A stretch of 64,000 nt of DNA from Dyella sp. ASV24 (GCF_016428905.1 NZ_JAELTQ010000001.1:62001-126000); one strand, 5' to 3'. Numbered from the stretch's first letter, positions 47,043-58,220 are shown. Numbers and translations: made by a program. Notes: generated from the letters alone by a model not told the origin.

Positions 47043-48548
47043 ATGAGCAAAGAACTTTTGCTGGTGGTTGACGCGGTTGCCAATGAAAAGGGCGTACCGC
47101 GCGAAGTGATTTTCCAGGCGATGGAAGCGGCGCTCGCGTCCGCTGCCAAGAAGCGCTATCCGGACGAAGATCCGGACATTCGCGTGGTCATCGACCGCCA
47201 CACCGGCGACTATGAGACGTTCCGTCGTTGGGAAATCATCGCCGATGACGGCGAGATGGAATCGCCGTACCACCAGATCCGTCTGATGGATGCCGTCGAC
47301 GAGCGCGAAGGCGCCGAAGTTGGCGAATACATCGAGGCGCAGATCGAGAACGCGGAGTTCGGTCGCATCGCCGCGCAGGCTGCCAAGCAGGTCATCGTGC
47401 AGCGCGTTCGCGAAGCTGAGCGCATGCAGGTGGTGGACGCCTTCCGTGAGCGCGTGGGTGAGCTGGTTACCGGCATCGTCAAGCGCGTGGAGCGTGGCAA
47501 CGTCTACCTCGACCTGGGCAGCAACGCCGAAGCCTTCATTCCGCGCGACCGCACCATTCCGCGCGAGTCGGCACGTGTTGGCGACCGCGTCCGTGGCTAC
47601 CTCTACGAGGTTCGCTCGGAAGCTCGCGGCCCTCAGCTGTTCGTGTCGCGTGCGGCCCCGGAATTCATGATCGAGTTGTTCAAGCTCGAAGTGCCGGAAG
47701 TGGGCCAGGGTCTGGTCGAGATCAAGGGTTGCGCCCGTGATCCGGGTGATCGCGCCAAGATCGCCGTGGTCGCGCACGATTCGCGTACCGATCCCATCGG
47801 CGCCTGCATCGGCATGCGCGGTTCACGCGTGCAGGCCGTGTCCAACGAGCTCAATGGCGAGCGCGTGGACATCATCCTGTGGCACGAAAATCAGGCCCAG
47901 TACGTCATCAACGCGATGGCGCCGGCGGAAGTGCAGTCCATCATCATGGATGAGGAAAAGCACTCCATGGACATCGCCGTGGCTGAGGACAAGCTGTCCC
48001 AGGCCATCGGTCGCGGTGGCCAGAACGTGCGCCTTGCCAGCAAGCTCACCGGCTGGCAGCTCAACGTGATGACGCAGGACCAGGTCGCCGCCAAGAGCGA
48101 GGCCGAGCAGGAATCCGCACGCCAGCTGTTTATGGACAAGCTGGAAGTGGATCAGGAGATCGCCAGCATCCTCGTGCAGGAAGGCTTCTCCAGTGTTGAA
48201 GAAATCGCCTATGTGCCCAGCGCCGAGCTGCTGGCCGTGGAAGGTTTCGACGAGGACATCGTCGAGGAGCTCCGCGCCCGTGCCCGCGACGCGCTGCTCA
48301 CGGAGGCGCTGGCTGTGGAAGAAAGCATCGACGAGCACCAGCCGTCGGAAGAGCTCCTGCACTTGCCGGGTATGGACGAAGTCACTGCCTACGCGCTTGC
48401 TTCGCGTGAAGTGGTCTCGGTGGACGATCTGGCCGACCTCGCGGTTGACGACCTGATCGATATCGAAGGTATGGACGAAGAGCGTGCCGCTGCGCTGATC
48501 ATGGCTGCGCGCGCACCGATGATCGCGCGCCTGGAGAAGGGCGGCTAA
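47043..48548 (+). CDS. nusA: Transcription termination/antitermination factor NusA
   Basis: NusA binds RNA polymerase and controls pausing and termination. The 501-residue protein has the N-terminal polymerase domain, S1 (from about residue 135, [21 protein letters not shown]), KH1 and KH2 ([28 protein letters not shown]) and two acidic C-terminal repeats ([30 protein letters not shown]). NusA of this operon type often represses itself through leader terminators like those at 46275-46447. Confidence 0.97.
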   Translation: MSKELLLVVDAVANEKGVPREVIFQAMEAALASAAKKRYPDEDPDIRVVIDRHTGDYETFRRWEIIADDGEMESPYHQIRLMDAVDEREGAEVGEYIEAQIENAEFGRIAAQAAKQVIVQRVREAERMQVVDAFRERVGELVTGIVKRVERGNVYLDLGSNAEAFIPRDRTIPRESARVGDRVRGYLYEVRSEARGPQLFVSRAAPEFMIELFKLEVPEVGQGLVEIKGCARDPGDRAKIAVVAHDSRTDPIGACIGMRGSRVQAVSNELNGERVDIILWHENQAQYVINAMAPAEVQSIIMDEEKHSMDIAVAEDKLSQAIGRGGQNVRLASKLTGWQLNVMTQDQVAAKSEAEQESARQLFMDKLEVDQEIASILVQEGFSSVEEIAYVPSAELLAVEGFDEDIVEELRARARDALLTEALAVEESIDEHQPSEELLHLPGMDEVTAYALASREVVSVDDLADLAVDDLIDIEGMDEERAAALIMAARAPMIARLEKGG

Positions 48549-48675
48549 CCGCGGGCGGCCGCGCCCTGGATGGGCGCGCCGAGGAGGGCCTCCGGGCCTT
48601 CCACCAAGGACGGTAGTGGCCGTGCAGGCAAAGCCGCACGGACGATAAGCGCGGGAATGGCGGAGAAAGAACACG

Positions 48676-51504
48676 ATGTCCGGTGAAACGATCAAACAAC
48701 TTGCCCAGAGCATGAAGGTGCCCGTCGACAGGCTGCTTACGCAGCTGAGTCAGGCTGGCATGTCCTTTTCGGACCCTGAGCAGATCATCAGCAGCACGGA
48801 AAAGATGAAGCTGCTTGGCTTCCTGCGTCGCAGCCATGGCAAAGATGCCCCGGCTGAAGGCGAGAGTGAGTCACCGCGTCAAATCACGCTCAAGCGCAGT
48901 ACTCGTGGCGAGCTGAAGCTGTCCACGCCGGGCGGCCGTGGTGCCACCGGCGGGGCCAAGACGGTCAACGTCGAAGTGCGCGCCAAGCGGACCTACGTCA
49001 AGCGCAGTGTCATTGCCGAGGAAGCGGGCACTGACGGTGTGCGCGAAGATGCCGTGCGTAAGCTGCAGGAATCCCAGGCGCAGCGCGACCACGAAGAGAA
49101 CGAGCGTCTCGAAGCGGACCGCCGTCGCGAGGAAGAAGCCCAGCAGCGCGCGGAAGATGCGCAGCGTCAGCGCGAGGCCGAGGAAGCTCGTCGTCGCGAG
49201 CAGGCCGAGGCTGAGGCTGCCGCGCGTGCGAAAGAGCAGCAGGAACGCCAGGCTGCCGAAGCCGTGGTTACCGAAGTGCCTGCTCCGGAGCCCACGCCTG
49301 CCGTGGCCGCGCCGGCCCCTGCCGAATCGGTCGAGAAGCCCGCACCGGCTGAGTCCACCGTGCAGAAGATTGTTGACCATAGCTCGTTCGGCATGATCTT
49401 GCCGCGCATCCATGAGCCACGTCGCCGTGAGAAGAAGGTGGTTGCACCTCCGGCTCCTGCGCCTGCACCGGCTCCCGCTGCTCCCGCTGCAGCTGCCGCG
49501 CCGGCCGCAGCAGCGGCTCCTGCCGCCGCCAATAAGACCCGTTACGCTCGTGAGCGCGACGAAGGTCCTGGTGGCAAGCGTTTTGCCGCTGGCGAGATGC
49601 ATCTCAGTGACGCCGATCGCGCGCGCCGCTCCAACAACAAGCGTGGCAAGCCTGGCCGTGGTGGCCCGAGCCGCGATACGTCGCGTCACAGCGGTCCTAC
49701 CTCCAGCGGCCCGCATGGCTTCACTCGTCCGACCGCCGCCGTCGTGCGTGAGGTCGTGGTGGGCGATAGCAACGTGGTCGCCGATCTTGCGAACAAGATG
49801 GCGGTCAAGGGTTCGGAAGTGGTCAAGGCGCTCTTCAAGATGGGCGTGATGGCCACCATCAACCAGACCATCGACCACGATACCGCCGTGCTGGTGGTGG
49901 AAGAGCTCGGTCATACGCCGGTGGCGGTGAGTGAGAACAACGCCGAAGCCGCGCTGGCTGCCCACACGCAGAACGCAGAGCTGGATGGCGAGAGGAAGCC
50001 GCGTCCGCCGGTGGTCACCATCATGGGCCATGTCGACCACGGCAAGACCTCGACGCTCGACTACATCCGTCGCACCAAGGTTGCGTCGGGTGAGGCGGGT
50101 GGTATCACACAGCACATTGGCGCCTACCACGTGGAAACGCCCAAGGGCGTCATCACGTTCCTCGACACCCCGGGCCACGCGGCGTTCACGTCCATGCGTG
50201 CCCGCGGCGCCCAGTCCACCGACATCGTGGTGCTGGTGGTGGCGGCCGACGATGGCGTCATGCCGCAGACGGCCGAAGCCGTGCAGCATGCGCGTGCCGC
50301 CAAGGTGCCGCTGATCGTGGCGCTCAACAAGATGGACAAGTCCGACGCCAACCCGGACCACGTCAAGCAGGGTCTCGGCAATCTGGAAGTGATTCCGGAA
50401 GAGTGGGGCGGCGATACACCGTTCGTGCCGATCTCGGCCAAGACTGGCATGGGCATCGACGATCTGCTCGACGCCATCCTGGTTCAGGCCGAAGTGATGG
50501 AACTGACTGCGGTCGAAGATGGCCCCGCGTCGGGTGTGGTGATCGAATCCAGTCTGGATCGCGGTCGCGGCCCGGTGGCGACGGTGCTGGTGCAGCAGGG
50601 CACGCTCAAGCGCGGCGACTTCGTCGTCTGCGGTATCGAGTATGGCCGCATGCGTGCGCTCATCGACGAGAACGGCAAGACGGTGCAGGAAGCAGGTCCG
50701 TCGATTCCGGTGCAGGTGCTCGGTCTGTCCGGTGTGCCAGAGGCCGGCGACGACTTCGTGGTGGTGGCTGATGAGCGCCTCGCCCGTGAAGTGGCTGCCG
50801 AGCGTCAGCTCAAGCGCCGCGAAACGCGTATGGTCAGCAAGGCCAACCGCCTTGAGGACATCATGGCCCAGATGGCTCAGGGTGCCGAGCAGCAGACGCT
50901 CAATATCCTGGTCAAGGCCGACGTGCAGGGTTCGGTGCAGGCGTTGCGTGAGTCGCTCAGCCAGATCGGCAACGAGAACGTGAAGGTCAACGTGATCGCG
51001 GCCGGCGTCGGTGGCATCACCGAGTCCGACGCCACGCTGGCAGCCGCATCCAAGGCACTGGTCATCGGCTTCAACGTCCGTGCCGATGCCTCGGCGCGTA
51101 AGGTGATCGATACCTCGGGCCTCGACGTTCGCTACTTCTCGATCATCTACGACGTGATCGACCAGGTGAAACAGGCGGCTTCCGGCCTGCTGGGCAAGGA
51201 AGTGCGCGAAGAGATCATCGGCGTCGCTCAGGTGCGCGAGGTCTTCCGCAGCTCCAAGTTCGGTGCAGTCGCTGGCTGTATGGTCGTCGAAGGTACAGTC
51301 AAGCGCAGCAAGCCGATCCGTGTGTTGCGCGACAACACAGTGGTCTTCCAGGGCGAACTGGAGTCGCTGCGTCGCTTCAAGGAGCTGGTCGACGAAGTGC
51401 GTAACGGCATGGAGTGCGGTATCGCCGTGAAGCAGTACAACGACGTCAAGGTCGGCGACCAGATCGAATGCTTCGAGCGTATCGAGGTGGCCCGCACGCT
51501 GTAA
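48676..51504 (+). CDS. infB: Translation initiation factor IF-2
   Basis: This GTPase brings fMet-tRNA to the 30S subunit. The 942-residue protein has an IF2N domain at 1-52 and a second near 370-420. Between them lies a long charged then Pro/Ala-rich linker (about 110-310). The G domain follows with GHVDHGKT (451-458), DTPGHAAF and NKMDK, then the C-terminal fMet-binding domains. No clear internal start for a short form stands out. Linker length is similar to other proteobacteria. Confidence 0.97.
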   Translation: MSGETIKQLAQSMKVPVDRLLTQLSQAGMSFSDPEQIISSTEKMKLLGFLRRSHGKDAPAEGESESPRQITLKRSTRGELKLSTPGGRGATGGAKTVNVEVRAKRTYVKRSVIAEEAGTDGVREDAVRKLQESQAQRDHEENERLEADRRREEEAQQRAEDAQRQREAEEARRREQAEAEAAARAKEQQERQAAEAVVTEVPAPEPTPAVAAPAPAESVEKPAPAESTVQKIVDHSSFGMILPRIHEPRRREKKVVAPPAPAPAPAPAAPAAAAAPAAAAAPAAANKTRYARERDEGPGGKRFAAGEMHLSDADRARRSNNKRGKPGRGGPSRDTSRHSGPTSSGPHGFTRPTAAVVREVVVGDSNVVADLANKMAVKGSEVVKALFKMGVMATINQTIDHDTAVLVVEELGHTPVAVSENNAEAALAAHTQNAELDGERKPRPPVVTIMGHVDHGKTSTLDYIRRTKVASGEAGGITQHIGAYHVETPKGVITFLDTPGHAAFTSMRARGAQSTDIVVLVVAADDGVMPQTAEAVQHARAAKVPLIVALNKMDKSDANPDHVKQGLGNLEVIPEEWGGDTPFVPISAKTGMGIDDLLDAILVQAEVMELTAVEDGPASGVVIESSLDRGRGPVATVLVQQGTLKRGDFVVCGIEYGRMRALIDENGKTVQEAGPSIPVQVLGLSGVPEAGDDFVVVADERLAREVAAERQLKRRETRMVSKANRLEDIMAQMAQGAEQQTLNILVKADVQGSVQALRESLSQIGNENVKVNVIAAGVGGITESDATLAAASKALVIGFNVRADASARKVIDTSGLDVRYFSIIYDVIDQVKQAASGLLGKEVREEIIGVAQVREVFRSSKFGAVAGCMVVEGTVKRSKPIRVLRDNTVVFQGELESLRRFKELVDEVRNGMECGIAVKQYNDVKVGDQIECFERIEVARTL

Positions 51505-51683
51505 TGGTGCATGGCTCGAACATCGGGCCGTCACCCCAGCGGTGGTTTTATCGGCGGGCGGTGTGGATACCCACATCGCTCGCTTCGTTTTTGGGACCCA
51601 CCATCATTTGAACAGTGCAGCCATGGATGGCCGCTTTTTGATCCCCGCGTTCATGGATGAACGCAAAAACCAAGGAGTGCGTC

Positions 51684-52079
51684 ATGCCTTCTCGCGATTT
51701 CAAGCGTACCGACCGTGTCGGCGCCGAGCTGCGTCGTGAACTGGGTCTGCTGGTCCACGCCGCCGTGCGCGAGCACGGCTTGCCCCTGATGAGCGTGTCC
51801 GACGTGGAAGTGACCCGTGACCTGGATTGGGCCACGGTCTGGATTACTGCGTTGCAGCCGGAACGTTCCGCCGAGGCCATGAAGGCGCTCAAGGAGCTGG
51901 CGGTGGAATTTCGCCGCGAGCTGTCCCGCTCTATGCGCCTGCGCCGCGTGCCGGAGTTGCGTTTCAAGTACGACGACTCGGTCGATAAGGGTGAGCGCAT
52001 CGAAAGCCTGCTGCGGCAGGAGGCCGAGCGTCATCCGGTGTCGTCCAAGGACGAGGCCGAGGATGCTGCCGAGGACTGA
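51684..52079 (+). CDS. rbfA: Ribosome-binding factor A
   Basis: RbfA is a KH-like 30S assembly factor for 16S rRNA 5' processing. The 131-residue protein has DRVGAELRRELGLLVHAAV, VTRDLDWATVWIT and VPELRFKYDDSVDKGERIESLL. An AAGGAG ribosome site supports the ATG at 51684. The 179-nt gap from infB shows no gene. Confidence 0.95.
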   Translation: MPSRDFKRTDRVGAELRRELGLLVHAAVREHGLPLMSVSDVEVTRDLDWATVWITALQPERSAEAMKALKELAVEFRRELSRSMRLRRVPELRFKYDDSVDKGERIESLLRQEAERHPVSSKDEAEDAAED

Positions 52080-52121
52080 GGGTGTGTCTAGCGAGATGGC
52101 CCATGTTGCTGGGGCAGGGAA

Positions 52122-53069
52122 ATGGGCCTGCGAAACCTCATGAGTAAGAAGAAAAGCCACATCCGTTTTCGCGACCTGCACGGCATCGTGCTGTTGGACA
52201 AGCCGCTGGGGTTGAGCTCCAACGCGGCCTTACAAGTCGTTCGCAAAAGCATCTTTCGGGCGGAGAAGGGCGGCCACACCGGCGCGCTCGATCCGCTGGC
52301 TACCGGTCTGTTGCCGCTGTGTTTTGGTGAGGCCACCAAGCTGGCCGGCATGCTGCTTGGCTCGCGTAAGGCCTATCTGGCTGAATGCAAGCTGGGTGTC
52401 ACCACCAGTACCGCCGATCTCGAGGGCGAGATCATGCGGGAGCGTCCGGTGCCTGCGTTCTCTGACGCGACCATCGAAGCCTCGTTGGCCAAGCTGCGCG
52501 GGCGCATCACTCAGGTGCCCCCCGTTTATTCCGCGATCAAGCGGGATGGCGAGCGGCTTTACGTCAAGGCGCGGCGAGGTGAGGCGGTCGATGTGCCGCC
52601 GCGAGAGGTCGAGGTGTACAAGCTGGACGTAGTTTCCCGCTCGAACGATAGCCTCACCCTTCACGTCGAATGCGGCTCAGGTACCTACATCCGCAGCTTG
52701 GCCGTGGATCTGGGTGAAGACCTGGGCTGTGGCGCCCATCTGACGGCCCTGCGCCGCCTGTGGGTGGAGCCGTTCAGGGAGCCAGCCATGGTGACGGTCG
52801 AGCAGCTTCAGGCGGCGGCGGAGCAGGGTGACAACGCCCTGCTGGCGCACTTGCTGCCGGTGTCGGCAGGGTTGGCCGGCCTGCCAACCCTGCGATTGGA
52901 TGCGGAGCAAACCCTGGCTGTCTCACAGGGGCAGCAGATTCCGCTTGACCCCTCCCTGAGTGGGCAAATGGCCGTGTTTGCGGAAGACGGCCGGTTGCTG
53001 GTTCTGGGCGAGGCGGAGGGTGGAAAGCTGCACATTGTGCGGGGTTTCAACCTGCCCCCGACCGCTTAG
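52122..53069 (+). CDS. truB: tRNA pseudouridine-55 synthase TruB
   Basis: TruB makes the T-loop pseudouridine in tRNA. The 315-residue protein has GIVLLDKPLGLSSN, the catalytic Asp57 in GGHTGALDPLATGLL, VPPVYSAIKRDGERLY and GTYIRSLAVDLG. The first ATG at 52122 has a GGGGCAGGG purine stretch just upstream; a second ATG at 52140 is possible. It sits between rbfA and rpsO as expected. Confidence 0.96.
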   Translation: MGLRNLMSKKKSHIRFRDLHGIVLLDKPLGLSSNAALQVVRKSIFRAEKGGHTGALDPLATGLLPLCFGEATKLAGMLLGSRKAYLAECKLGVTTSTADLEGEIMRERPVPAFSDATIEASLAKLRGRITQVPPVYSAIKRDGERLYVKARRGEAVDVPPREVEVYKLDVVSRSNDSLTLHVECGSGTYIRSLAVDLGEDLGCGAHLTALRRLWVEPFREPAMVTVEQLQAAAEQGDNALLAHLLPVSAGLAGLPTLRLDAEQTLAVSQGQQIPLDPSLSGQMAVFAEDGRLLVLGEAEGGKLHIVRGFNLPPTA

Positions 53070-53092
53070 CATCGCAGTTGACCATGACGGTC

Positions 53093-53122
53093 TTGTTGTC
53101 ATAGGGCTCCGGTCGCTACAAT
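53093..53122 (+). promoter_or_regulatory. Probable promoter of rpsO-pnp
   Basis: TTGTTG (53093-53098), an 18-nt spacer and TACAAT (53117-53122) predict a start near 53129, so the large hairpin at 53156-53200 would be in the leader. Confidence 0.55.
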
Positions 53123-53155
53123 ACGGAGCTTGTTCCAGACTTTTCATTCATCTAG

Positions 53156-53211
53156 GCGAAGCTTGCGCAACGTCATCGCGTGACGTTGCGCAAGCTTCGC
53201 ACCGTTTTTTT
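53156..53211 (+). promoter_or_regulatory. Perfect 20-bp stem-loop with T-tract in the rpsO leader
   Basis: Bases 53156-53175 and 53181-53200 are perfect inverted complements around TCGCG. ACCG and seven T (53205-53211) follow, then the AGGAAGA ribosome site directly and the rpsO ATG at 53225. It can act as a terminator/attenuator, or as a double-stranded RNase III target for control of rpsO-pnp. Confidence 0.85.
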
Positions 53212-53224
53212 AGGAAGAGATCAC

Positions 53225-53494
53225 ATGTCCCTTACCGCAGAACAGACCGGCAAGATCATCGCTGACTTCGGCCGCGTGCCGAACGACACGGGTTCGCCGG
53301 AAGTGCAGGTCGCCCTGCTGTCGGCCCGCATCGACCACCTCACCGGCCACTTCAAAGAGCACAAGCAGGATCATCACTCCCGCCGTGGTCTGCTGAAGCT
53401 GGTCAACCAGCGCAAGCGCCTGCTGGCGTACCTGAAGGATCGTGACCTGGCTCGGTACCAGAGCATCATTGAGCGCCTCGGCCTCCGTCGCTAA
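53225..53494 (+). CDS. rpsO: 30S ribosomal protein S15
   Basis: The 89-residue primary 16S-binding protein has [38 protein letters not shown] and the ending [12 protein letters not shown], all S15 hallmarks. In E. coli S15 represses its own translation through its leader; the leader here is unusual (see 53156-53211). pnp follows after only 20 nt. Confidence 0.98.
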   Translation: MSLTAEQTGKIIADFGRVPNDTGSPEVQVALLSARIDHLTGHFKEHKQDHHSRRGLLKLVNQRKRLLAYLKDRDLARYQSIIERLGLRR

Positions 53495-53514
53495 TCCCTC
53501 AAAGGAACAACAAA

Positions 53515-55620
53515 GTGGCGAAAGTAACCAAGTCATTCCAGTTCGGTAATCACGAAGTCACACTGGAGACGGGCGAAATCGCCCGCCAGGCTTCCGGTGC
53601 CGTCATGGTCAGCATGGGCGGCACCGTCGTGCTGGTCACCGTGGTGGCCAATGCCAAGGCGAAGGAAGGTCAGGACTTCTTCCCGCTCACCGTCGACTAC
53701 GTCGAGAAGTTCTACTCCGCGGGTCGCATCCCGGGTGGCTTCTTCAAGCGCGAAGGTCGCCCGACGGAGAAGGAGACGCTCACCTCGCGTCTGATCGACC
53801 GCCCGGTGCGTCCGCTGTTCCCGGAAGAGTTCAAGAACGAAGTGCAGGTCATCGCACAGGTCGTGTCGCTGAACCCGGAAATCGACGGTGACATCCCGGC
53901 CATGCTGGGTGCCTCCGCTGCGCTGAGCCTCGCCGGCATCCCGTTCAAGGGGCCGATCGGCGCTGCTCGCGTTGGTTACGCCAACGGCAAGTACTTGCTG
54001 AACCCGACTGCCACCGAGCTGAAGGCCTCCGAGCTCGACCTCGTCGTCGCCGGTACGTCCAACGCCGTGCTGATGGTGGAATCGGAAGCCAAGCTGTTGT
54101 CCGAGGAAGTGATGCTCGGCGCCGTGGTGTTCGGTCACCAGCAGTTGCAGGTCGCCATCCGCGCCATCGCCGAGCTGGCCACCGAGGCGGCTCGTCCGTC
54201 CATGGCATGGTCTGCTCCGGCCCGCAACGAGTCGCTGATCGCTGCCCTCACCGGCGCTGTCGGCAACCAGTTGGAAACCGCCTTCCAGGTGCGCGACAAG
54301 CTGCAGCGCCGTGACGCCATCTCCGCCATCAAGAGTGACGTGCTCGCTTCGCTGGCTGCCGACGTCGAAGCCAAGGGCTGGGACAAGGCCGAGCTGTCGA
54401 AAGAATTCGCCGAGCTCGAATACCGCACCATGCGCGACGGCGTCCTCAAGACGAAGATTCGCATCGACGGTCGCAACCTGGATGACGTCCGTCCGATCTC
54501 CATCCGTGTCGGCGTGCTGCCGCGCACGCATGGTTCGGCGCTGTTCACCCGTGGCGAAACGCAGGCGCTGGTCGTGACCACGCTGGGCACCACCCGTGAT
54601 GCGCAGATCATCGATGCGCCGGAAGGCGAGTCGAAGGATCCGTTCCTGTTCCACTACAACTTCCCGCCGTTCTCGGTGGGTGAGGCCGGTCGCTTCGGCG
54701 CGCCGAAGCGTCGCGAAATCGGCCACGGCCGTCTCGCCAAGCGCGGCGTGCAGGCCGTCAAGCCGACCATCGAAGAATTCCCGTACGTGGTGCGCGTGGT
54801 CTCGGAAATCACCGAGTCCAACGGTTCCTCGTCGATGGCTTCGGTGTGCGGTTCGTCGCTCGCCATGATGGACGCCGGCGTTCCGCTCAAGGCTCCGGTG
54901 GCGGGTATCGCCATGGGCCTGGTGAAGGAAGGCAACGACTTCGTCGTGCTGTCGGACATCCTGGGTGACGAAGATCACCTCGGCGACATGGACTTCAAGG
55001 TGGCCGGTAGCGCCGATGGCATCTCCGCGCTGCAGATGGACATCAAGATCGACGGCATCACCGAAGAGATCATGAAGGTGGCGCTGGAACAGGCCAAGCG
55101 TGGTCGTCTGCACATCCTCGGCGAAATGGCCAAGGTGATCAGCACTGCCCGCACCGAGATGAGCGAGTTCGCCCCGCGCCTGCTCACCATCAAGATCCAT
55201 CCGGACAAGATCCGCGAAGTGATCGGCAAGGGTGGCGCCACCATCCGTTCGATCACCGAAGAGACCGGCACCACCATCGACATCAGCGATGACGGCACCG
55301 TCATTATCGCTTCGGTCAATCGCGAAGCCGCCAATGCCGCCAAGGCGCGCATTGAGCAGATCGTTTCCGACGTCGAGCCGGGCCGCATCTACGAAGGCAA
55401 GGTTGCCAAGCTGATGGATTTCGGCGCGTTCGTGACCATCATGCCGGGCAAGGACGGCCTGGTGCACGTCTCGCAGATTTCCAGCGAGCGCGTGGAGAAG
55501 GTCTCCGACAAGCTGAAGGAAGGCGACATCGTCAAGGTCAAGGTGCTGGAAGTGGACAAGCAGGGCCGTATCCGCCTGTCCATGAAGGCAGTGACCGAGG
55601 ACGAGGGCGCAGGTGCCTAA
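53515..55620 (+). CDS. pnp: Polyribonucleotide nucleotidyltransferase (PNPase)
   Basis: PNPase degrades RNA 3' to 5' with phosphate. The 701-residue protein has two RNase PH domains (second with [20 protein letters not shown]), then KH ([17 protein letters not shown] near 569) and S1 ([18 protein letters not shown] near 625). It starts at GTG 53515. Only 20 nt separate it from rpsO; the long RNase III-processed leader known in E. coli has no room here. Confidence 0.97.
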   Translation: MAKVTKSFQFGNHEVTLETGEIARQASGAVMVSMGGTVVLVTVVANAKAKEGQDFFPLTVDYVEKFYSAGRIPGGFFKREGRPTEKETLTSRLIDRPVRPLFPEEFKNEVQVIAQVVSLNPEIDGDIPAMLGASAALSLAGIPFKGPIGAARVGYANGKYLLNPTATELKASELDLVVAGTSNAVLMVESEAKLLSEEVMLGAVVFGHQQLQVAIRAIAELATEAARPSMAWSAPARNESLIAALTGAVGNQLETAFQVRDKLQRRDAISAIKSDVLASLAADVEAKGWDKAELSKEFAELEYRTMRDGVLKTKIRIDGRNLDDVRPISIRVGVLPRTHGSALFTRGETQALVVTTLGTTRDAQIIDAPEGESKDPFLFHYNFPPFSVGEAGRFGAPKRREIGHGRLAKRGVQAVKPTIEEFPYVVRVVSEITESNGSSSMASVCGSSLAMMDAGVPLKAPVAGIAMGLVKEGNDFVVLSDILGDEDHLGDMDFKVAGSADGISALQMDIKIDGITEEIMKVALEQAKRGRLHILGEMAKVISTARTEMSEFAPRLLTIKIHPDKIREVIGKGGATIRSITEETGTTIDISDDGTVIIASVNREAANAAKARIEQIVSDVEPGRIYEGKVAKLMDFGAFVTIMPGKDGLVHVSQISSERVEKVSDKLKEGDIVKVKVLEVDKQGRIRLSMKAVTEDEGAGA

Positions 55621-55642
55621 GTCGTCGATCTGACGTAATGAT

Positions 55643-55668
55643 AAAAGCCCGGCGAAAGCCGGGCTTTT
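55643..55668 (+). terminator. Intrinsic terminator after pnp
   Basis: An 11-bp stem (55643-55653 with 55658-55668) is capped by a GAAA tetraloop and ends in TTTTGTTTTG. It closes the nusA-pnp block. Confidence 0.9.
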
Positions 55669-55798
55669 GTTTTGTGTATGAGTGGCAGCTGATGCTGCGT
55701 CGCAATATTGCGGATTATTCGTCGGGGACTAATACGCTTTTTGCGTCTCCCGCAACATGCTTTTGCTACGATGGCCCGAGCATCATGAGGAAGCGGGC

Positions 55799-56860
55799 AT
55801 GGCTGAGCAGGCGAATGATTTTCTGAAGGATTACCAGGCGATGGCACAGCAATCGTGGGATGCCTGGACCCGCTACCTGCAGCAGAACAGCCCCTCATCG
55901 AATCCTTTCGGCGGCGGCGCGTCTCCCTTCGGTTCGTCCAGCACCGGTGATGACTTCATGGCGCGCAGCATGGCGGCCCTCAAGGGATACGGTGACTGGC
56001 TCCAGGGCGCGGCGAGCAGCGGTCTGGGGCAAGGCCCGGCCGACTGGCAGCAGTCCCTACAGAATCTGTTCTCCAACCTGGGCGGCCAACCGTTCGCGAA
56101 CGCCTTCGCCAGCATCGACAGCGAGGCCGCAAAAAGTTTCGGGCAGTTGTGGCAATCCTGGTTCCAGGCGAACCCTCCGGGTGCGCCGGGCATGAAGTTC
56201 GATGTCGAGCACTTCGCTGCTTTCGGTTACACGCGTGAAAAGCAGCGCCTGCAGCAGGCGCTGACGGCGGCCATGCAGAACTACACGGAATGGGCTGGCA
56301 AGTACCAGACCCTTATCCAGCGTGCAAATACCGAAGGCTTCGAGCGGTTGCAGGGCAAGCTCGCCGACTTGACCGATTCGTCCAAACAGATCGAATCACT
56401 CAAGGCGCTTTACGATTTATGGGTAGACGCGGCGGAAGAGGCCTATGGAAAAATTGCCCTGTCCGAAGAATTCCGCCACGCCTATGGCGAAATGGTGAAC
56501 GCGCAGGGTCGTGTGCGCCAGCTGCAACAATCGCAGCTCGATGCGTGGTGTCGTGACTTGGGACTGCCCACGCGCAGCGAAGTCACCGCGCTCGGCAAGC
56601 GCATGCACGAACTGCGACGTGAGGTACGCGGGCAGCGCGGCGCTCAGGACAACGATGAAATCGCCAATCTGCGTGCCGAAGTGGCCGCGCTGAAGCGGCA
56701 GCTCGCCGACAAACCGCGGCCGGCGAAATCGGCGGAGAAGAAAGTACCGTCGCGTAGCGGCAAGCGCGCAACGGATGACGTAGTCGCTGTGCGCCGTCCC
56801 AAGGCAGCACCCGCGGTCGCCGCCCGCAAATCCGTAGCCCGCGGCGTCAAGCGCAAGTAA
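55799..56860 (+). CDS. phaE: Class III PHA synthase subunit PhaE
   Basis: PhaE is the regulatory partner of class III polyhydroxyalkanoate synthase. The 353-residue protein has the helical PhaE region (WFQANPPGAPGMKFD, FGYTREKQRLQQALTAAMQNY, ALYDLWVDAAEEAYGKIALSEEF), a coiled-coil part (about 255-300), and a Lys/Arg/Ala-rich tail that could bind DNA or granules. The ATG at 55799 has a GAGGAAG site. It is 9 nt before phaC, so the two form an operon. Confidence 0.88.
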   Translation: MAEQANDFLKDYQAMAQQSWDAWTRYLQQNSPSSNPFGGGASPFGSSSTGDDFMARSMAALKGYGDWLQGAASSGLGQGPADWQQSLQNLFSNLGGQPFANAFASIDSEAAKSFGQLWQSWFQANPPGAPGMKFDVEHFAAFGYTREKQRLQQALTAAMQNYTEWAGKYQTLIQRANTEGFERLQGKLADLTDSSKQIESLKALYDLWVDAAEEAYGKIALSEEFRHAYGEMVNAQGRVRQLQQSQLDAWCRDLGLPTRSEVTALGKRMHELRREVRGQRGAQDNDEIANLRAEVAALKRQLADKPRPAKSAEKKVPSRSGKRATDDVVAVRRPKAAPAVAARKSVARGVKRK

Positions 56861-56869
56861 GGAGTTCTC

Positions 56870-57937
56870 ATGTATCCACCGCTTCGCCTCGACCCGGCTG
56901 CGTTGATGGGCGAGATTTCCGCTTTCCAGCGCAAGCTGACGGCGGGCATGGACAACCTCAAGCATCAGCTTGAGCCTGAGTATGCGAATACGCCGCGCGA
57001 GCTGGTGTATCGCGAGGACAAGCTGTCAGTCTGGCGCATGAAGGGGCAGGGTAAGCCGACGGCGAAAACGCCGACGCTGATCGTCTACGCGCTGGTCAAT
57101 ACGGTGTGGATGACGGACCTGCAAGAGGATCGCTCCATGGTCCGCAACCTGCTCGAACAGGGTGAAGACATCTACCTGCTCGACTGGGGCTATCCCGACG
57201 CCGTCGATCGCTGGCTTACCCTGGACGATTACATCAACGGTTACCTCGACCGTTGCGTGGATGCGGTGCGCAAGGCGGCGGGCGCCGACGCGATCAACCT
57301 GCTGGGCATCTGCCAGGGCGGCACGTTCTCGCTCTGTTACACCGCGACGCACGGTGAGAAGGTCCGGAACCTGATCACCATGGTGACGCCGGTGGACTTC
57401 CAGACACCGGACAACATGTTGTCGAGCTGGTCGCAGCAAATGAACGTCGACCTGTTCGTCGACTCCATGGGCAATATTCCCGCGGAGTTGCTCAACTGGG
57501 TTTATCTCACCTTGAAGCCGGTTCGCCTGAACCAACAGAAATACGTGGGCTTGGTCGACATCCTCGACAACCCCAAAGAGCTGCAGAACTTCCTGCGCAT
57601 GGAGCGCTGGATCTTCGATTCGCCGGACCAGGCGGGTGAAGCTTTCCGCGAGTTCATCAAGGAGTTCTATCAGCAGAACAAGCTGATCAAGGGTGAGCTG
57701 ATCATTGGCGGCAAGCCGGTGGATCTGGGCATGATCACGCAGCCGGTATTGAATATCTTTGCGGAGCAGGATCACCTGGTTCCGCCCGATGCCTCGCGCG
57801 CACTGGGTCGTCACGTCGGTACCACTGACTACACGCAGTTGGCGTTCAAGGGCGGTCACATCGGCATCTATGTGTCGAGTCGCGCCCAGCGCGAGGTGCC
57901 GCCGGCCATCCACCAGTGGCTCAGTACGCGAAACTGA
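56870..57937 (+). CDS. phaC: Class III PHA synthase catalytic subunit PhaC
   Basis: PhaC polymerises hydroxyacyl-CoA into polyester granules. The 355-residue alpha/beta-hydrolase protein has the triad Cys148 in GICQGG (lipase-like box), Asp301 in AEQDHLVPP and His330 in GGHIGIYV. These positions and the short length fit class III rather than class I enzymes. It requires PhaE, encoded just upstream. Confidence 0.95.
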   Translation: MYPPLRLDPAALMGEISAFQRKLTAGMDNLKHQLEPEYANTPRELVYREDKLSVWRMKGQGKPTAKTPTLIVYALVNTVWMTDLQEDRSMVRNLLEQGEDIYLLDWGYPDAVDRWLTLDDYINGYLDRCVDAVRKAAGADAINLLGICQGGTFSLCYTATHGEKVRNLITMVTPVDFQTPDNMLSSWSQQMNVDLFVDSMGNIPAELLNWVYLTLKPVRLNQQKYVGLVDILDNPKELQNFLRMERWIFDSPDQAGEAFREFIKEFYQQNKLIKGELIIGGKPVDLGMITQPVLNIFAEQDHLVPPDASRALGRHVGTTDYTQLAFKGGHIGIYVSSRAQREVPPAIHQWLSTRN

Positions 57938-57972
57938 GCCTTCTACACGATCATCAAGGTAGGGGCAGGGGC

Positions 57973-58158
57973 ATGGAAAAACGTCTGCATCGGTCGCTCA
58001 CGGACAGGAAGATCGCTGGTGTCTGTGGCGGTGTAGCCGAGTACCTGGGATGGGATCCGACGCTGGTTCGCCTGCTGTGGGTGATCCTTACTCTGCTGGG
58101 TGGTTCTGGCGTGCTGATCTACATGGTGTTGTGGATCGTGATGCCCGAAGGCGTCTGA
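57973..58158 (+). CDS. PspC-domain small membrane protein
   Basis: The 61-residue protein starts with [30 protein letters not shown] and ends in one membrane helix, a complete stand-alone PspC domain. PspC proteins sense envelope stress in the Psp system, but no pspA is nearby. The ATG at 57973 follows a GGGGCAGGGG purine stretch. Confidence 0.9.
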   Translation: MEKRLHRSLTDRKIAGVCGGVAEYLGWDPTLVRLLWVILTLLGGSGVLIYMVLWIVMPEGV

Positions 58159-58220
58159 ACATACGGCTGGCGCGTTGCCGCGTCGCTACTTTTCTTTCAT
58201 CGCATCAACCAAAGTTGTTT

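Noticed and set aside
48871-51576. A 901-codon minus-strand frame opposite infB.
   Set aside because: It is the mirror of the infB codon pattern, with no recognisable domain and no ribosome site or promoter.
53533-55467. A 644-codon minus-strand frame opposite pnp.
   Set aside because: Same reason: pnp is certain, and the antisense translation is compositionally odd.
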